Below are positions 46,079-55,238 of a DNA stretch of 64,000 nt, piece by piece (position 1 is the first letter of the stretch; each line of letters begins with the position of its first letter). The notes beneath the pieces are model-generated. The model saw nothing but the letters and a program-made list of their open reading frames with translations. It made no database searches and was not told where the DNA came from. The stretch comes from Eggerthellaceae bacterium (GTDB lineage Bacteria; Actinomycetota; Coriobacteriia; Coriobacteriales; Eggerthellaceae). The DNA lies in contig WRIS01000003.1 in NCBI GenBank assembly GCA_009782615.1, positions 89,133-153,132 of the forward strand. Reading direction: 5' to 3'. The translations under genes were made by a program, and so were the position numbers.

Positions 46079-46458
46079 GGCTGCTTCTCGACACCCACAC
46101 GCTTCTTTGGGCAGCAAAAGGAACACTTCCGAAAAAGGCACTTGAACTTATTGAGGATACCTCTAACGAACTTCTCTTTTCTCCCGTGAATCTTTGGGAA
46201 ATAGAACTTAAGAAAACACGACTTGACCTTGATCCCCGAATTTTTTACCAAAAGCTGCTACAAAGTAGCTACCGAGAACTCGAACTAACAAGCCGCCATG
46301 TTCTTGCTCTAGCAAAACTCCCCGAACACCACCAAGACCCTTTTGATCGCATTTTGCTTTCTCAAGCTGTATGTGAGCAGGTTTTTCTTCTCACCGCAGA
46401 TGAAATAATTTGGCAATATCGTGAGGATCTCGACTGTATCATCTATTTCGAGAAATAG
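46075..46458 (+). CDS. PIN-domain toxin (VapC-like)
   Basis: The 127-aa PIN protein shows the acidic active-site residues in LLLDTHTLLWA, SPVNLWEIELK and HHQDPFDRILLSQA, and near the end LLTADEIIW. PIN toxins cleave RNA, often tRNA or rRNA. Its pairing with a Phd-type antitoxin is common in this PIN subfamily. Confidence 0.88.
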   Translation: MRLLLDTHTLLWAAKGTLPKKALELIEDTSNELLFSPVNLWEIELKKTRLDLDPRIFYQKLLQSSYRELELTSRHVLALAKLPEHHQDPFDRILLSQAVCEQVFLLTADEIIWQYREDLDCIIYFEK

Positions 46459-46638
46459 GAGCCTTGGTGCCTCAAGAACACTCCCCACTCCCGTAGTACC
46501 CTAGAAAGTCCCCGCAAGGAAGCGTTAGCAAAATGCCCTAATTTTCCAGCAGGTACGAGTTTTCTGGTAGCTATAGGTTTCTGGTAAGTACGAGTTTCTT
46601 GCTATAATCTGGAAAACTTGTTTCCAAACGAGGTGATT

Positions 46639-47505
46639 ATGAAGCGTTCCGTTCGATGGATTTTTCTGTCGTTGTTGATTATTGAACTTATCCTTCTTTT
46701 TTCGGGGCTCATCCCCGCCCATATTTCTGTGGTCTTGATTGCAATCACCGAAGCTACGGCTCTTGTCTTAGGATTAAGCATTGTGGTACCTGCAGTTGTC
46801 AAGATAGTAAGAAAAACTCGTTCAGGAATGTCGGTGGGAAACGCAATCCAACAAGAGTTTAAGGAAATTTTGCCGAAAAAAATTCTCTTTTTGGTAGGAG
46901 TCGAACTAGGGATATGGGCTTCGATATACCGCTTCGTCACCAAGAAGAAGGACGTACCTAAAGGCTCGGTGGAATTGAAATACGGTAGTGAGTTTCGCCG
47001 CCTTGCTCTTGTGCTTCTTTGCCTATCGCCCCTCGAGATTATCGGCGTCGAATTTTTGCTTGTTCATTTTCAGGTTCCTTTGATTGTTCACCTTGTGGTA
47101 ATCATTGTTACTCTCTATGTTTTAATGTGGCTTGTCGGTTTTACGGTAGCGTCTTTGGTGTATCCGCACTATATTAATGCCGAAAAACTTGTTTTTCGCT
47201 ATTCATGCTACCACAACGTTGTTATCACGCCCGATGCGCTCAAGAATGTTCAACTGTCAACAAGGGGCTGCGTCAAAAATAAAACGATAGAAGTTTATGA
47301 AAAAGACAAGGGGCGGTTTATGGCTTTGAACGACATGAGATCAACCAATGTGTTGCTCACCTTCAAGCAACCGTACCGCTTGATGCTCAATGGTGAAGAA
47401 ACTGAGGACAGTTTCATCGGTTTTTCGTTCAAGACTGACGAACCACAGCTTGCTCTTGAAAGCCTTCAAACCCTTTGTTTTCCTGACGATAGCAAAGCTT
47501 CCTAG
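46639..47505 (+). CDS. polytopic membrane protein, function unknown
   Basis: The start at 46639 (MKRSVRWIFLSLLIIELILL) follows a GAGGTG site; an earlier ATG adds seven residues. The 288-aa product has about four membrane helices in two pairs, then a C-terminal soluble beta-rich part (about 190-288) that resembles a PH-like membrane-associated domain by pattern only. No family recognised. It is monocistronic, with a TATAAT at about 46602. Confidence 0.65.
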   Translation: MKRSVRWIFLSLLIIELILLFSGLIPAHISVVLIAITEATALVLGLSIVVPAVVKIVRKTRSGMSVGNAIQQEFKEILPKKILFLVGVELGIWASIYRFVTKKKDVPKGSVELKYGSEFRRLALVLLCLSPLEIIGVEFLLVHFQVPLIVHLVVIIVTLYVLMWLVGFTVASLVYPHYINAEKLVFRYSCYHNVVITPDALKNVQLSTRGCVKNKTIEVYEKDKGRFMALNDMRSTNVLLTFKQPYRLMLNGEETEDSFIGFSFKTDEPQLALESLQTLCFPDDSKAS

Positions 47506-47855
47506 CGAAGAAGGTGTTCTTGCCATTCGGGTTCTTTGAATCCTACGAGCACAAAATCATCGCCGATAAGCAACGGACGCTTGACGAGCATTCCGTCGGT
47601 TGCAAGCAGTTTTAGACATTCGCCATCACTCATGGTAGGCAGCTTGTCCTTGAGTGCGAGTGCCTTATATTGCAAGCCGCTCGTGTTAAAGAAGCGCTTA
47701 ATCGGAAGCGCGCTTGTTGAGAACCAGGAAGCAAGTTCTTCATGACTTGGATTTTGCGTTTTGATGTCGCGCAGCTCATAGGCGACACCGTTCGCATCAA
47801 GCCATTTCTGAGCCTTTTGACAGGTTGTACATTTCGGATAACAGATGAAAAGCAT
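47502..47855 (-). CDS. Spx/ArsC (YffB-like) family protein
   Basis: The start at 47855 (MLFICYPKCTTCQKAQKWL) follows AAGGAG. The 117-aa thioredoxin-like fold has a CxxC (CTTC) and the family motif LPIKRFFNTSGLQYKAL, then VKRPLLIGDDFVLVGF. Members are arsenate reductases or redox-responsive regulators. Which applies here cannot be told. It converges with the preceding gene, the ends overlapping by 4 bp. Confidence 0.85.
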   Translation of the reverse strand: MLFICYPKCTTCQKAQKWLDANGVAYELRDIKTQNPSHEELASWFSTSALPIKRFFNTSGLQYKALALKDKLPTMSDGECLKLLATDGMLVKRPLLIGDDFVLVGFKEPEWQEHLLR

Positions 47856-47925
47856 GGCAGTCTCCTTACTATACATTTACTACAACTCTTGGTGGTACTT
47901 TGGGCACACTGCTTTGTGCGCCCAC

Positions 47926-49038
47926 TTAATGGGTTACCAGGTAGAGCTTATCTTTTGGAATGTGTACAAACAACTCATCACCCTGGCAGGGTAACTTATC
48001 CATCGGCGTGTTAAGGGTATCAAGTCGCCAGAAAATATGCTGATGCAAAAACTTCATGTCCTCTTCTTCCGCACCTACTTCTTCAACTCCAAAATCGGCT
48101 CTCTCAACAACTCCAAGCAATGCCGTTCGCTCAAATCGCGCATCGATTGCACGGTCAACGCGCACGCGAAAGACGTTTTCTCCCGACTTGTCAGCACGCT
48201 GCAAAAAGGCAGCACGCACCCCCAGATGTTCAACATTTTGCGGAACTTTATCGGCGGTAGCAAGTTCGATTCCCCATTTGGGAAGTCGCACATGATGGTC
48301 GTCAATATATTCTGCAACCGTTGCATTCTTGCACCCCGATAACTTGATGCCTGCAAGACTTTGTGGGCGATTAATGAGATCATCCCCCGTGCCTTCTTCT
48401 ACGATTTTTCCTTCTTCCACAACGGCAATGCGATCGCAAAAACGCAAGGCTTCGTCGATGTCGTGGCTTACGTAAAGAATCGTTCCCTCATAGGCATCAA
48501 AAAGGTTCGCGAGGTTTTGTTCAAGCACGCCTTTCAAATGCGCATCAAGTGCTGAAAACGGCTCATCCAACATAAGAATAGCCGGCTTTGCGGCAAGCAT
48601 TCTTGCAAGGGCAACCCGCTGTTGTTGCCCGCCCGAAAGTTCATCAGGATAGCGATCGGTAAAACTCTCAAGACTGAAGCGTTTAAGTTCTGTTGCGATA
48701 ATTTTGTCCTGCTCGGCCTTGCTGACATTTTTGTCGATACCCGCGGCAACATTGTGCGCAACGGTGAGGTTTGGAAAGAGCATATAGTTCTGGAAGAGAA
48801 GGGCTGTCTTGCGTTGTTGCGGGGTGAGGTTGATCCTTTTTTCGGAGTCGAAAAAGGTCACACCGTTGACCACGATGTGCCCCGCGTCGGGACGCGCAAT
48901 GCCCGCAATGCAGCGCATTGTAAGAGACTTCCCACAACCCGAAGCACCCAGGAAACCAAGAGTTTCACTTTCGGCGCTGAAGGCAACGTCCAGCTGAAAG
49001 TCAGGGAACTTTTTGGTAATGGCAACATCTAAACTCAA
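47926..49038 (-). CDS. modC: molybdate ABC transporter ATP-binding protein
   Basis: ModC powers molybdate or tungstate import. Walker A GASGCGKS, signature LSGGQQQRVAL and Walker B ILMLDEPFSALD are present, with a C-terminal regulatory extension. I favour the TTG at 49038 (overlapping the modB stop as TTGA, AAGGAGG upstream), giving 370 aa. The frame is open to ATG 49080, 14 residues earlier, inside modB. Confidence 0.88.
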   Translation of the reverse strand: MSLDVAITKKFPDFQLDVAFSAESETLGFLGASGCGKSLTMRCIAGIARPDAGHIVVNGVTFFDSEKRINLTPQQRKTALLFQNYMLFPNLTVAHNVAAGIDKNVSKAEQDKIIATELKRFSLESFTDRYPDELSGGQQQRVALARMLAAKPAILMLDEPFSALDAHLKGVLEQNLANLFDAYEGTILYVSHDIDEALRFCDRIAVVEEGKIVEEGTGDDLINRPQSLAGIKLSGCKNATVAEYIDDHHVRLPKWGIELATADKVPQNVEHLGVRAAFLQRADKSGENVFRVRVDRAIDARFERTALLGVVERADFGVEEVGAEEEDMKFLHQHIFWRLDTLNTPMDKLPCQGDELFVHIPKDKLYLVTH

Positions 49039-50435
49039 AGCATTCCCCTCCTTCGATATTTCGTTGTTTTTCTCCCCCATAAATTAATGAGCAGGATAAC
49101 AATGAAGCTGATTGCGATAATGACAATAGTCCAGAAAATCGCAACTTCATTATGCCCATTCATCCATTCAAAGTACATGGCTATGGGGATGGTACGAGTC
49201 ACGCCCAAATAGTTTCCTGCCAAGAACAAGGTCGCACCAAATTCACCCAGTGCGCGGGCAAAAGCGAGCACCGTACCAGCGGCAATCGAGCTCCACGCAA
49301 GGGGTAGCATCAAGCGAAAAAATATCTTTGAGTTGGACCAGCCAAGTGTGCGCGCGGCATCAAGCATGTTAGCATCAAGCCCCTCAAACGCACCGCGAGC
49401 GCTGCGATACATGAGCGGGAATGCCACCACAGTTGCGGCAAGTACGGTCGCCTGCCAACTAAAAATAAGAGGGAAACCAATGTCAATGAACCACTTTCCG
49501 ATGCCAGTATTTTTTCCGAATAATAATAAGAGCAAAAACCCGCAAACCGTAGGCGGTAAAACCATGGGAATCGTAAAAATTGAATCGGCGATATCTTGTG
49601 CACGGGCAGGAATTCGCAGGCTGAAATATGCTGCTGCAAGCCCTAAGATAAACACGATTATGATAGCCGTCCCCGTAGTCTTGAGTGTTACCCACAGCGG
49701 GCTGTAATCAATGCTTGAAAGGAATTCGATGAAGGCAACGAAGCCCGTTTTTGGGACAACAATAACTGCATCATCAGCATTAATAAATCTTGCGAAATTC
49801 GCGTGAGAACGCTTAAGATAAAGAGGGTTTTCGGTATCGGTAATATCACTTCCGTCATCACCAATGATGCCTGCGTAGAACTCATTTTTCTTCAACTCTT
49901 GGTCGAAGAAAAAGGCATGTGACCCAAGCACAAAGCGCTGCTCATTAGTGAAGTGCCAATCAAGTTCATCCGAAAGCACCCGAGCACCTTTTGCTGCCTG
50001 TGCATCGAGTACAATAAGTAGTTGCTTGAGCGCTTCTTTATCGGAAGGGTTTGCAATATCGAAACTTGTTTCAAGTGTTGCCGCATCGGGCACATACACG
50101 ACCACGGCATCGTGCGTTGCGAGAGCCGCCATAAGTCCTGATTCACTCCCTGCCAAATACAGGTAGCCGTGATATTCCCCCTCAATTGAACGACTAGAGC
50201 CAACTTGTGCGCGGGAAAAATCCTGCAATGCAAAGGAAGATGTTTCGAGCCGCGCGGTTGAACCATCCGCCGATACTTCCACTTCTCCTGGCTCAGCAGC
50301 AAAAGCAACGGATCCAAAAACAAGCACTGATACCGCAAGCAGCGAAGCTAGCAAAACCCGTCGCACAACAGATGCCTTAAAGACATCAGCTATTCTCTTT
50401 GCTCCACTTTTGCTTTGTCGTTTCGACTTGCCCAT
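49035..50435 (-). CDS. modB: molybdate ABC transporter permease with an N-terminal extracytoplasmic insertion
   Basis: The start at 50435 (MGKSKRQSKSGAKRIADVFK) gives 466 aa; the frame is open further to 50612 without family likeness. A signal-like helix ends VAFAAEP (about residue 50). An extracytoplasmic region of about 190 residues follows. The ModB permease core is then complete (ADSIFTIPMVLPPTVCGFLL; the EAA-like loop ARTLGWSNSKIFFRLMLPLA; RALGEFGATLFLAGN). Normal ModB lacks such an insertion; it may sense or bind something outside. It is part of modA-modB-modC. Confidence 0.85.
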   Translation of the reverse strand: MGKSKRQSKSGAKRIADVFKASVVRRVLLASLLAVSVLVFGSVAFAAEPGEVEVSADGSTARLETSSFALQDFSRAQVGSSRSIEGEYHGYLYLAGSESGLMAALATHDAVVVYVPDAATLETSFDIANPSDKEALKQLLIVLDAQAAKGARVLSDELDWHFTNEQRFVLGSHAFFFDQELKKNEFYAGIIGDDGSDITDTENPLYLKRSHANFARFINADDAVIVVPKTGFVAFIEFLSSIDYSPLWVTLKTTGTAIIIVFILGLAAAYFSLRIPARAQDIADSIFTIPMVLPPTVCGFLLLLLFGKNTGIGKWFIDIGFPLIFSWQATVLAATVVAFPLMYRSARGAFEGLDANMLDAARTLGWSNSKIFFRLMLPLAWSSIAAGTVLAFARALGEFGATLFLAGNYLGVTRTIPIAMYFEWMNGHNEVAIFWTIVIIAISFIVILLINLWGRKTTKYRRRGML

Positions 50436-50622
50436 ATCCTCTTTCGTCTTTAAGAAAGAATATCCTTGGTAAAATTTTACCAAGAACTCTCCGTAAAAAA
50501 TAGAGAAGATGGGTAGCGAAGGGAATTCTTCTACCCATCTCCTCGGACAAAGGAAATTCTCCATCAACCTTTTCTCCAAGAAAAGGAAACCTTGAGCCAA
50601 TTTTCGGCTCACTCAATAAACC

Positions 50623-51495
50623 TTACGAAGCGAGTTCAAAACCCCACTCCTGCCAAAGTTTAAGCGCCTTGGCATCATTAAAGGCCCACTCTAAAAACGC
50701 TGCTGCTGCTTCCTCATTTTCAGAATCGGCACAAAGAGCGGCAGGATAGACAATAAGTTTGTGAGTGTTTGGCTCAACGACGCCGACAACTTTCACGCCG
50801 CCAAAACGGTACACATCTGAACTGTAAACAAAGGCAATATCGACCTCACCCGATTCCGCATGTTTGCAAACATTGCCCACCGATGTATCAAGGACAACCT
50901 TGCCCTCTTGCGCCAAAGCACCGCTGAATTCTCCGCCAATTCCAGACGCATCGGAATAGCAATCAACCGTGAAAAGCGACTGGCACGCATAGTTGCCTGC
51001 AGGAACCGATTCATCACCCACAGCAACCGTGTACATGCCTGCTGCAATGTCTTCCAGGGTGCACGTTGCTATCGCAGAATTTTCTGCGCTCACCATAACA
51101 AGATCATTGGTGAACATATCGAAACGGGTTATAGGGTCGATGTAACCCGCCTCAGCGGCATCATCCATCTTGCCTTTTGAAGCTGAGATAAGGATGTCGG
51201 CAGAAGCGCCAGCGGCAAGCATTTCGTTGAGTTCGCCCGAGGACTTATACTGGGTGTCGGCGAACGTCACCCAACTGTGCTCTTCAACGTAGGCTTCCTG
51301 TACCGCCTCAAGTGCTTTTGATAGTGAATTAGCCGCGAAAATTTGCAGCTCAACCGATTCGTGCGTTTCGGCTTCTGCTGCGGAAGTGTCTGCAGGTTCA
51401 TTGCCAATGTCTTTCGGCGTGCATCCAACAATCATCAAAGCGCCCATGAGCGCCACGCAAAATACAACAAGGAGTAGCTTGAAGCGAGCTTTCAT
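50623..51495 (-). CDS. modA: molybdate-binding lipoprotein
   Basis: The 290-aa product has a lipoprotein signal ending MIVGC (Cys about 25) and a ModA fold (LQIFAANSLSKALEAVQEAY, LINAxx-type ADILISASKGKMDDAAEAGY, AFVYSSDVYRFGGVKVVGVV). It delivers molybdate or tungstate to ModBC. It is the first gene of the operon. Confidence 0.93.
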   Translation of the reverse strand: MKARFKLLLVVFCVALMGALMIVGCTPKDIGNEPADTSAAEAETHESVELQIFAANSLSKALEAVQEAYVEEHSWVTFADTQYKSSGELNEMLAAGASADILISASKGKMDDAAEAGYIDPITRFDMFTNDLVMVSAENSAIATCTLEDIAAGMYTVAVGDESVPAGNYACQSLFTVDCYSDASGIGGEFSGALAQEGKVVLDTSVGNVCKHAESGEVDIAFVYSSDVYRFGGVKVVGVVEPNTHKLIVYPAALCADSENEEAAAAFLEWAFNDAKALKLWQEWGFELAS

Positions 51496-51551
51496 TCTAT
51501 ACCCTTTCTGTCTACCTGATTTTAGAGCAGGTTCGATTATCAGAATGTTAT

Positions 51552-51573
51552 ATTATTCTCATTACAGAATAAT
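51552..51573. promoter_or_regulatory. palindromic operator upstream of modA
   Basis: A perfect ATTATTCT-N6-AGAATAAT inverted repeat lies about 57 bp before modA, in AT-rich promoter-like sequence. A molybdate-responsive repressor would fit. The sequence is not the textbook E. coli ModE box. Confidence 0.5.
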
Positions 51574-51604
51574 GTCAAGGAAAAGTATTCGAGGTTTTCA
51601 CTGG

Positions 51605-51658
51605 CTGCGTGGGTCGCGCGGGCTGCGTGGGTCGCACGGACTGCGCGGGCTCCATAGG
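51605..51658. repeat. 18-bp tandem repeat, three copies
   Basis: CTGCGTGGGTCGCGCGGG, CTGCGTGGGTCGCACGGA and a diverged third copy are consecutive in the 261-bp gap between modA and the endonuclease IV gene. No function is visible. Confidence 0.55.
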
Positions 51659-51756
51659 CTTGGGTGCAGTTTTTGAACTCAATTTTTCTGGTACTCGCGA
51701 TGCGTTGCTGGACGGCGCTCGCAGCGCACCTCAGCTGCCCCTCTCAGTGCACGGCG

Positions 51757-52614
51757 TTACTGCAGGTATCGTGCGCGAAGACGAGAAATCTCATCGGCAT
51801 AACCAGGAAGTTCATTGGGCGTTTCAAGATAAAACGGCAAATGGCGCAGCATCGGATGATTCGTAATTCGAGCAAGCGCTTCAAAGCCGATTTTCCCTTC
51901 CCCGATTTTCGCGTGTCGATCTTTGTGCGACCCTCGTTCGTTCAAACTGTCATTCAGATGAATCGCGCGCAAGCGACCAAGGCCAATGCTGCTATCAAAT
52001 TCTTCGAGCACCCCATCAAGGTTGTTGACGATATCATAGCCCGCGTCCCAAACATGACAAGTGTCAAGGCACACCCCCAGATGGCTCTCAAGTTCAACGC
52101 GCGCAATCACCTGCGCGAGATCATCGAAGGAAGCTCCGACCTCGCTCCCCTTTCCTGCCATGGTTTCCAGCAGCACCATGGTTGTTTGACCTGGTGAAAG
52201 CACTGTATTGAGCACTTCTGCCACTTGTTCAATACTCTCTGCGATACTTTGCTGCGAATTTCCCCCAGGGTGAAAATTATACATCTGATGCGGCGTGTGT
52301 TCCATGCGGCGCAAATCGTCAGCAAGAACCTCGAAGGCGAATGCACGCACTTGTTCGTTGGCTGAAGCCGCATTAAGCGTATAGGGTGCATGCGCCAAAA
52401 CTTGATGAATCCCCTGTTCGGCACAGTAGGCTGCGAATGCATCGATATCTTGTTGATTGACTGCCTTTGCTGCCCCGCCCCGCGGATTTCTCGTGAAAAA
52501 TTGGAAGGTGTTTGCGTCAATCGAAACGGCCGTCTGCGCCATTTTGAGAAAGCCCTTCGAAATGGAAAGATGGCAACCGAGGGTTAATTGCCCTTGGGAG
52601 CAGTTCTCGTTCAT
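51757..52614 (-). CDS. nfo: endonuclease IV (AP endonuclease)
   Basis: Nfo cuts DNA at abasic sites in base-excision repair. The 285-aa TIM-barrel protein shows the metal-binding signatures LGVCLDTCHVWDAGYD and HLNDSLNERGSHKDRHAKIG, with GEGKIG following. It starts MNENCSQGQLTLGCHLSISK, which carries the first metal-site His. Confidence 0.95.
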   Translation of the reverse strand: MNENCSQGQLTLGCHLSISKGFLKMAQTAVSIDANTFQFFTRNPRGGAAKAVNQQDIDAFAAYCAEQGIHQVLAHAPYTLNAASANEQVRAFAFEVLADDLRRMEHTPHQMYNFHPGGNSQQSIAESIEQVAEVLNTVLSPGQTTMVLLETMAGKGSEVGASFDDLAQVIARVELESHLGVCLDTCHVWDAGYDIVNNLDGVLEEFDSSIGLGRLRAIHLNDSLNERGSHKDRHAKIGEGKIGFEALARITNHPMLRHLPFYLETPNELPGYADEISRLRARYLQ

Positions 52615-52645
52615 GCTTGTTTATCCTGTTCTCTTCGAGCATTCC

Positions 52646-53071
52646 CTACTTCGTCGTATACACCCGCAACGCATCGCGAAAGAATTCTGCCATCCCCACC
52701 TTGGATGCATCGTAGTACGCTTTGAAGCGTTCGTCTGCTACGTACATTTCACCGAGTCCTCGATGAGCCTCCAAGCTGTAAGTACCCTCTTTCCAAAATA
52801 GGTTGAGCCACTCACGGTGCAGATGACATGCCTGTTGCGCTTCGGCACACGAGGGGTCGCTCTTTTCCATGCTGCTTGCCAGCAGTTCTTTGACCCGAGC
52901 CTCCAGGTCAAGAGCGTGCTCATATTGCTCTTCTGTCATGTCCATCATCTTTGCATTGCTTGCGCTCAGTGCCTCGTCACCGTACTTTTCTCGCATTTCA
53001 ACGCCATAGAACGTCTCATTTTCTTCAATAAGATTCTTCTTGAATGCTTGGAAATTTTCCTTACTTGACAT
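52646..53071 (-). CDS. TipAS-domain protein
   Basis: The start at 53071 (MSSKENFQAFKKNLIEENET) gives 141 aa. It consists only of a TipAS-like domain (MTEEQYEHALDLEARVKELL, LHREWLNLFWKEGTYSLEAH, MYVADERFKAYYD), the antibiotic-binding part of TipA regulators, without the MerR DNA-binding half. It may bind thiopeptide-like or other ligands by globin-like fold; that is by family. Confidence 0.8.
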   Translation of the reverse strand: MSSKENFQAFKKNLIEENETFYGVEMREKYGDEALSASNAKMMDMTEEQYEHALDLEARVKELLASSMEKSDPSCAEAQQACHLHREWLNLFWKEGTYSLEAHRGLGEMYVADERFKAYYDASKVGMAEFFRDALRVYTTK

Positions 53072-53218
53072 GATTGTTTTTTCCTTCCCGCACGGCGCAA
53101 AATACTTTGCCGCCGCCATCTTTTATATATTTCGCTTCGATGTCCAACTTCGAGAACAAGTATCAATACTTCCTTATCAAGAATACGAGCCATAATCGTC
53201 AAGTCAAGTGCCCTTATG

Positions 53219-53244
53219 ATTTACGCGTAAATTTATGCTATAAT
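53219..53244 (+). promoter_or_regulatory. palindrome and -10 box of the Phd/Doc operon
   Basis: A perfect 14-bp palindrome ATTTACGCGTAAAT (53219-53232) sits just before an extended -10 TGCTATAAT (TATAAT at 53239-53244). It is placed as an antitoxin operator. Confidence 0.65.
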
Positions 53245-53310
53245 ATAAGCGTTATTAAGAAACCCTCGGGGTACCTGCCACCAAGACCCCACCGAAAAAG
53301 GAGCAATGCC

Positions 53311-53574
53311 ATGTTGACCGTAACCGCATCTGAAGCACGGGCAAATTTCTCGAAACTCGGCGAAGAAGTCTTTCGCACCAAAAAACCTATTACTGTGTTC
53401 AAAAACAGCAAACCGTGGCTTGTGATAACCCCCGCACAGGCTGAACAGGAAAAGGAAATTGCTGTTGATTTGAGTGTGGTGCGTGAGCTAACTCCCGAAG
53501 AAAAACTCCTACTTTCTGCAACCAATGAGTTTGTAGAAGAGTACCGTGACGTTTTTGAGGTGCTGGCACAATGA
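53311..53574 (+). CDS. phd: Phd-type antitoxin
   Basis: The start at 53311 (MLTVTASEARANFSKLGEEV) follows AAAGGAG. The 87-aa antitoxin has the Phd/YefM DNA-binding fold and a C-terminal toxin-binding segment (LSATNEFVEEYRDVFEVL). It overlaps the Doc gene by 4 bp. A longer frame back to 53074 is rejected. Confidence 0.9.
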   Translation: MLTVTASEARANFSKLGEEVFRTKKPITVFKNSKPWLVITPAQAEQEKEIAVDLSVVRELTPEEKLLLSATNEFVEEYRDVFEVLAQ

Positions 53575-53960
53575 GCATAACGCCACTATCAAAAGCTCTT
53601 GTTCTCGCACTGCACACCTATCAACTTGAAGAGTTTGGAGGACTCGCTGGTTTGGGCGATGAGGGCATGTTAGACTCCGCGCTCGTGCAGCCTTTTGCCT
53701 CTTTTGGTGAAATCGACCTCTACCCGACTCTCGAAGAAAAAGCGGCGCGCTATGCGTTTGGGATTATCAAGAATCACCCCTTTGCAGATGCTAATAAAAG
53801 AACGGGCACTGCGGCAATGGTTGCATTCTTAAAAGCAAATGGCTGCCACTTCAAGCCCCGTCACAAAGACCTCGAGCAAATCATTTTAGGGGTTGCTTCG
53901 GGAGAAAAGAGTTACGACGACCTCGTAGCGTTTGTTAAACAAGAAACCGCACACAGCTAA
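53571..53960 (+). CDS. doc: Doc-type toxin (Fic fold)
   Basis: Doc phosphorylates EF-Tu to stop translation in the known case. The 129-aa protein carries the Fic-core motif NHPFADANKRTG. Length and partner match the Phd-Doc module. It is followed by a terminator at 53981. Confidence 0.92.
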   Translation: MSITPLSKALVLALHTYQLEEFGGLAGLGDEGMLDSALVQPFASFGEIDLYPTLEEKAARYAFGIIKNHPFADANKRTGTAAMVAFLKANGCHFKPRHKDLEQIILGVASGEKSYDDLVAFVKQETAHS

Positions 53961-53980
53961 GCAAATAGAGACTTACGGAA

Positions 53981-54007
53981 AAAAGGGACGCGGGAAGCGT
54001 CCCTTTT
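53981..54007 (+). terminator. terminator after phd-doc
   Basis: The hairpin AAAAGGGACGC-GGGAA-GCGTCCCTTTT with a T-run works for the upstream operon. Confidence 0.8.
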
Positions 54008-54056
54008 GCTGTGCCGTTTACCGATGGCGGGGATTCTCGAGAGTTGCAGAAATGTT

Positions 54057-54073
54057 ACGAATTTCAAATTCGT
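54057..54073. promoter_or_regulatory. palindromic site upstream of cbiM
   Basis: ACGAATTT-C-AAATTCGT is a perfect 17-bp inverted repeat placed between a possible -35 (TGTTAC, TTACGA) and a -10-like TACACT (54076-54081). It may be a metal-responsive operator for the cobalt/nickel importer. Confidence 0.5.
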
Positions 54074-54122
54074 GTTACACTAAGGGCAACAAACTGCGCA
54101 CTAAAACACAGAGGGGACAATC

Positions 54123-55217
54123 GTGCACATTCCTGACGGTATGCTTGACGTAAAGACTTTTTCTACGCTGTGGGCTGGCGGCGGTGCCAGCATTGCCTAT
54201 GCAAGCTGGTGGATTCGCAAACATTTAGACGGCTCAAAGATTGTACTCATGGCAGTGCTTGCAGCGCTCATTTTCGGGTTACAAATGCTCAACTTCCCTA
54301 TTGCCGCAGGTACCAGTGGGCATTTTGCCGGCGGAGCACTTGCGGGCATTTTACTGGGCGCATGGCCCGCCTGCATTGTGATGACTGCTGTTTTACTGGT
54401 TCAGGCAATCTTTTTTGGTGACGGCGGCATCACGACACTGGGCGCAAACATTGTCAATCTGGGCATCATCGCCCCTTTCGTCGGCGCCTTTATCTATGAG
54501 ATTTTTCAACGCATCAGCAACGGATATGCCTCAAAAATCGGCGGTGCTTTCGTGGGAGCTTTTGTCGCAGTCGTCGTTTCTTCTGCGGCGGTTGCCTTGG
54601 AACTCTGGGCTTCCAACCATGCGCATTTTTTCGCAGCCCTGGGCGCAATGACCTTCTTCCACGCGCTTATCGGCATCGGCGAGGGCATCGTTACCGCAGG
54701 ACTTATTGCCTACGTTGCCAAAGTGCGTCCTCAGTTACTTGATGATGAAAACATCCCGAACGGCAAGCGTTCTTTGAAGAGCATGAGCGCGGTGCTCGGC
54801 GCGCTCGCAGTGATTGCAGCAGGCTTTTCATTTCTCGCTTCAACACATCCCGATGGACTTGAATTCGTCTATTTTGAATCGGGAATTGGTGCGGAATTTG
54901 AAGAGGCAGCCTACGTTTCAATGGCTCCGCTCAGTGATTATTTGTTGCCAGGGGTAGGCAATGAAACCCTTGCGGGCATTGCGGCAGGCATCATCGGAGC
55001 TGTGCTTACTGGAGCATTGCTTTTCGGAGGAGTCGTCCTGCTCAAGCGGCGGCGTGCACAAGCGGTCACAGGAACAGGGACAGCAGAAACAACCGCAGAC
55101 GCAGTAATCGCAGAGGCAGCAGAAACAACCGCAGAGGCAGCAATCGCAGAGGCAGCAACCACAGCCGTCGCAGGAACCGCAAAAGCCGCTCAAGAAACAA
55201 ATAAAACCAAAGAATAA
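54123..55217 (+). CDS. cbiM: ECF cobalt/nickel importer S-component CbiM, fused to a CbiN-like part
   Basis: CbiM binds Co(II) or Ni(II) in the membrane. The GTG start gives MHIPDGMLD; the His2-type N-terminal metal site is present, with GAGGGG upstream. About six helices follow, then a PDGLE segment (THPDGLEFVYFESG) typical of CbiN-like modules and a further helix. The C-terminus is an Ala/Thr-rich low-complexity tail of about 50 residues. 364 aa in all. It is followed by cbiQ and cbiO. Confidence 0.9.
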   Translation: MHIPDGMLDVKTFSTLWAGGGASIAYASWWIRKHLDGSKIVLMAVLAALIFGLQMLNFPIAAGTSGHFAGGALAGILLGAWPACIVMTAVLLVQAIFFGDGGITTLGANIVNLGIIAPFVGAFIYEIFQRISNGYASKIGGAFVGAFVAVVVSSAAVALELWASNHAHFFAALGAMTFFHALIGIGEGIVTAGLIAYVAKVRPQLLDDENIPNGKRSLKSMSAVLGALAVIAAGFSFLASTHPDGLEFVYFESGIGAEFEEAAYVSMAPLSDYLLPGVGNETLAGIAAGIIGAVLTGALLFGGVVLLKRRRAQAVTGTGTAETTADAVIAEAAETTAEAAIAEAATTAVAGTAKAAQETNKTKE

Positions 55218-55238
55218 GAAAGCGTCAAACGAAACCCT

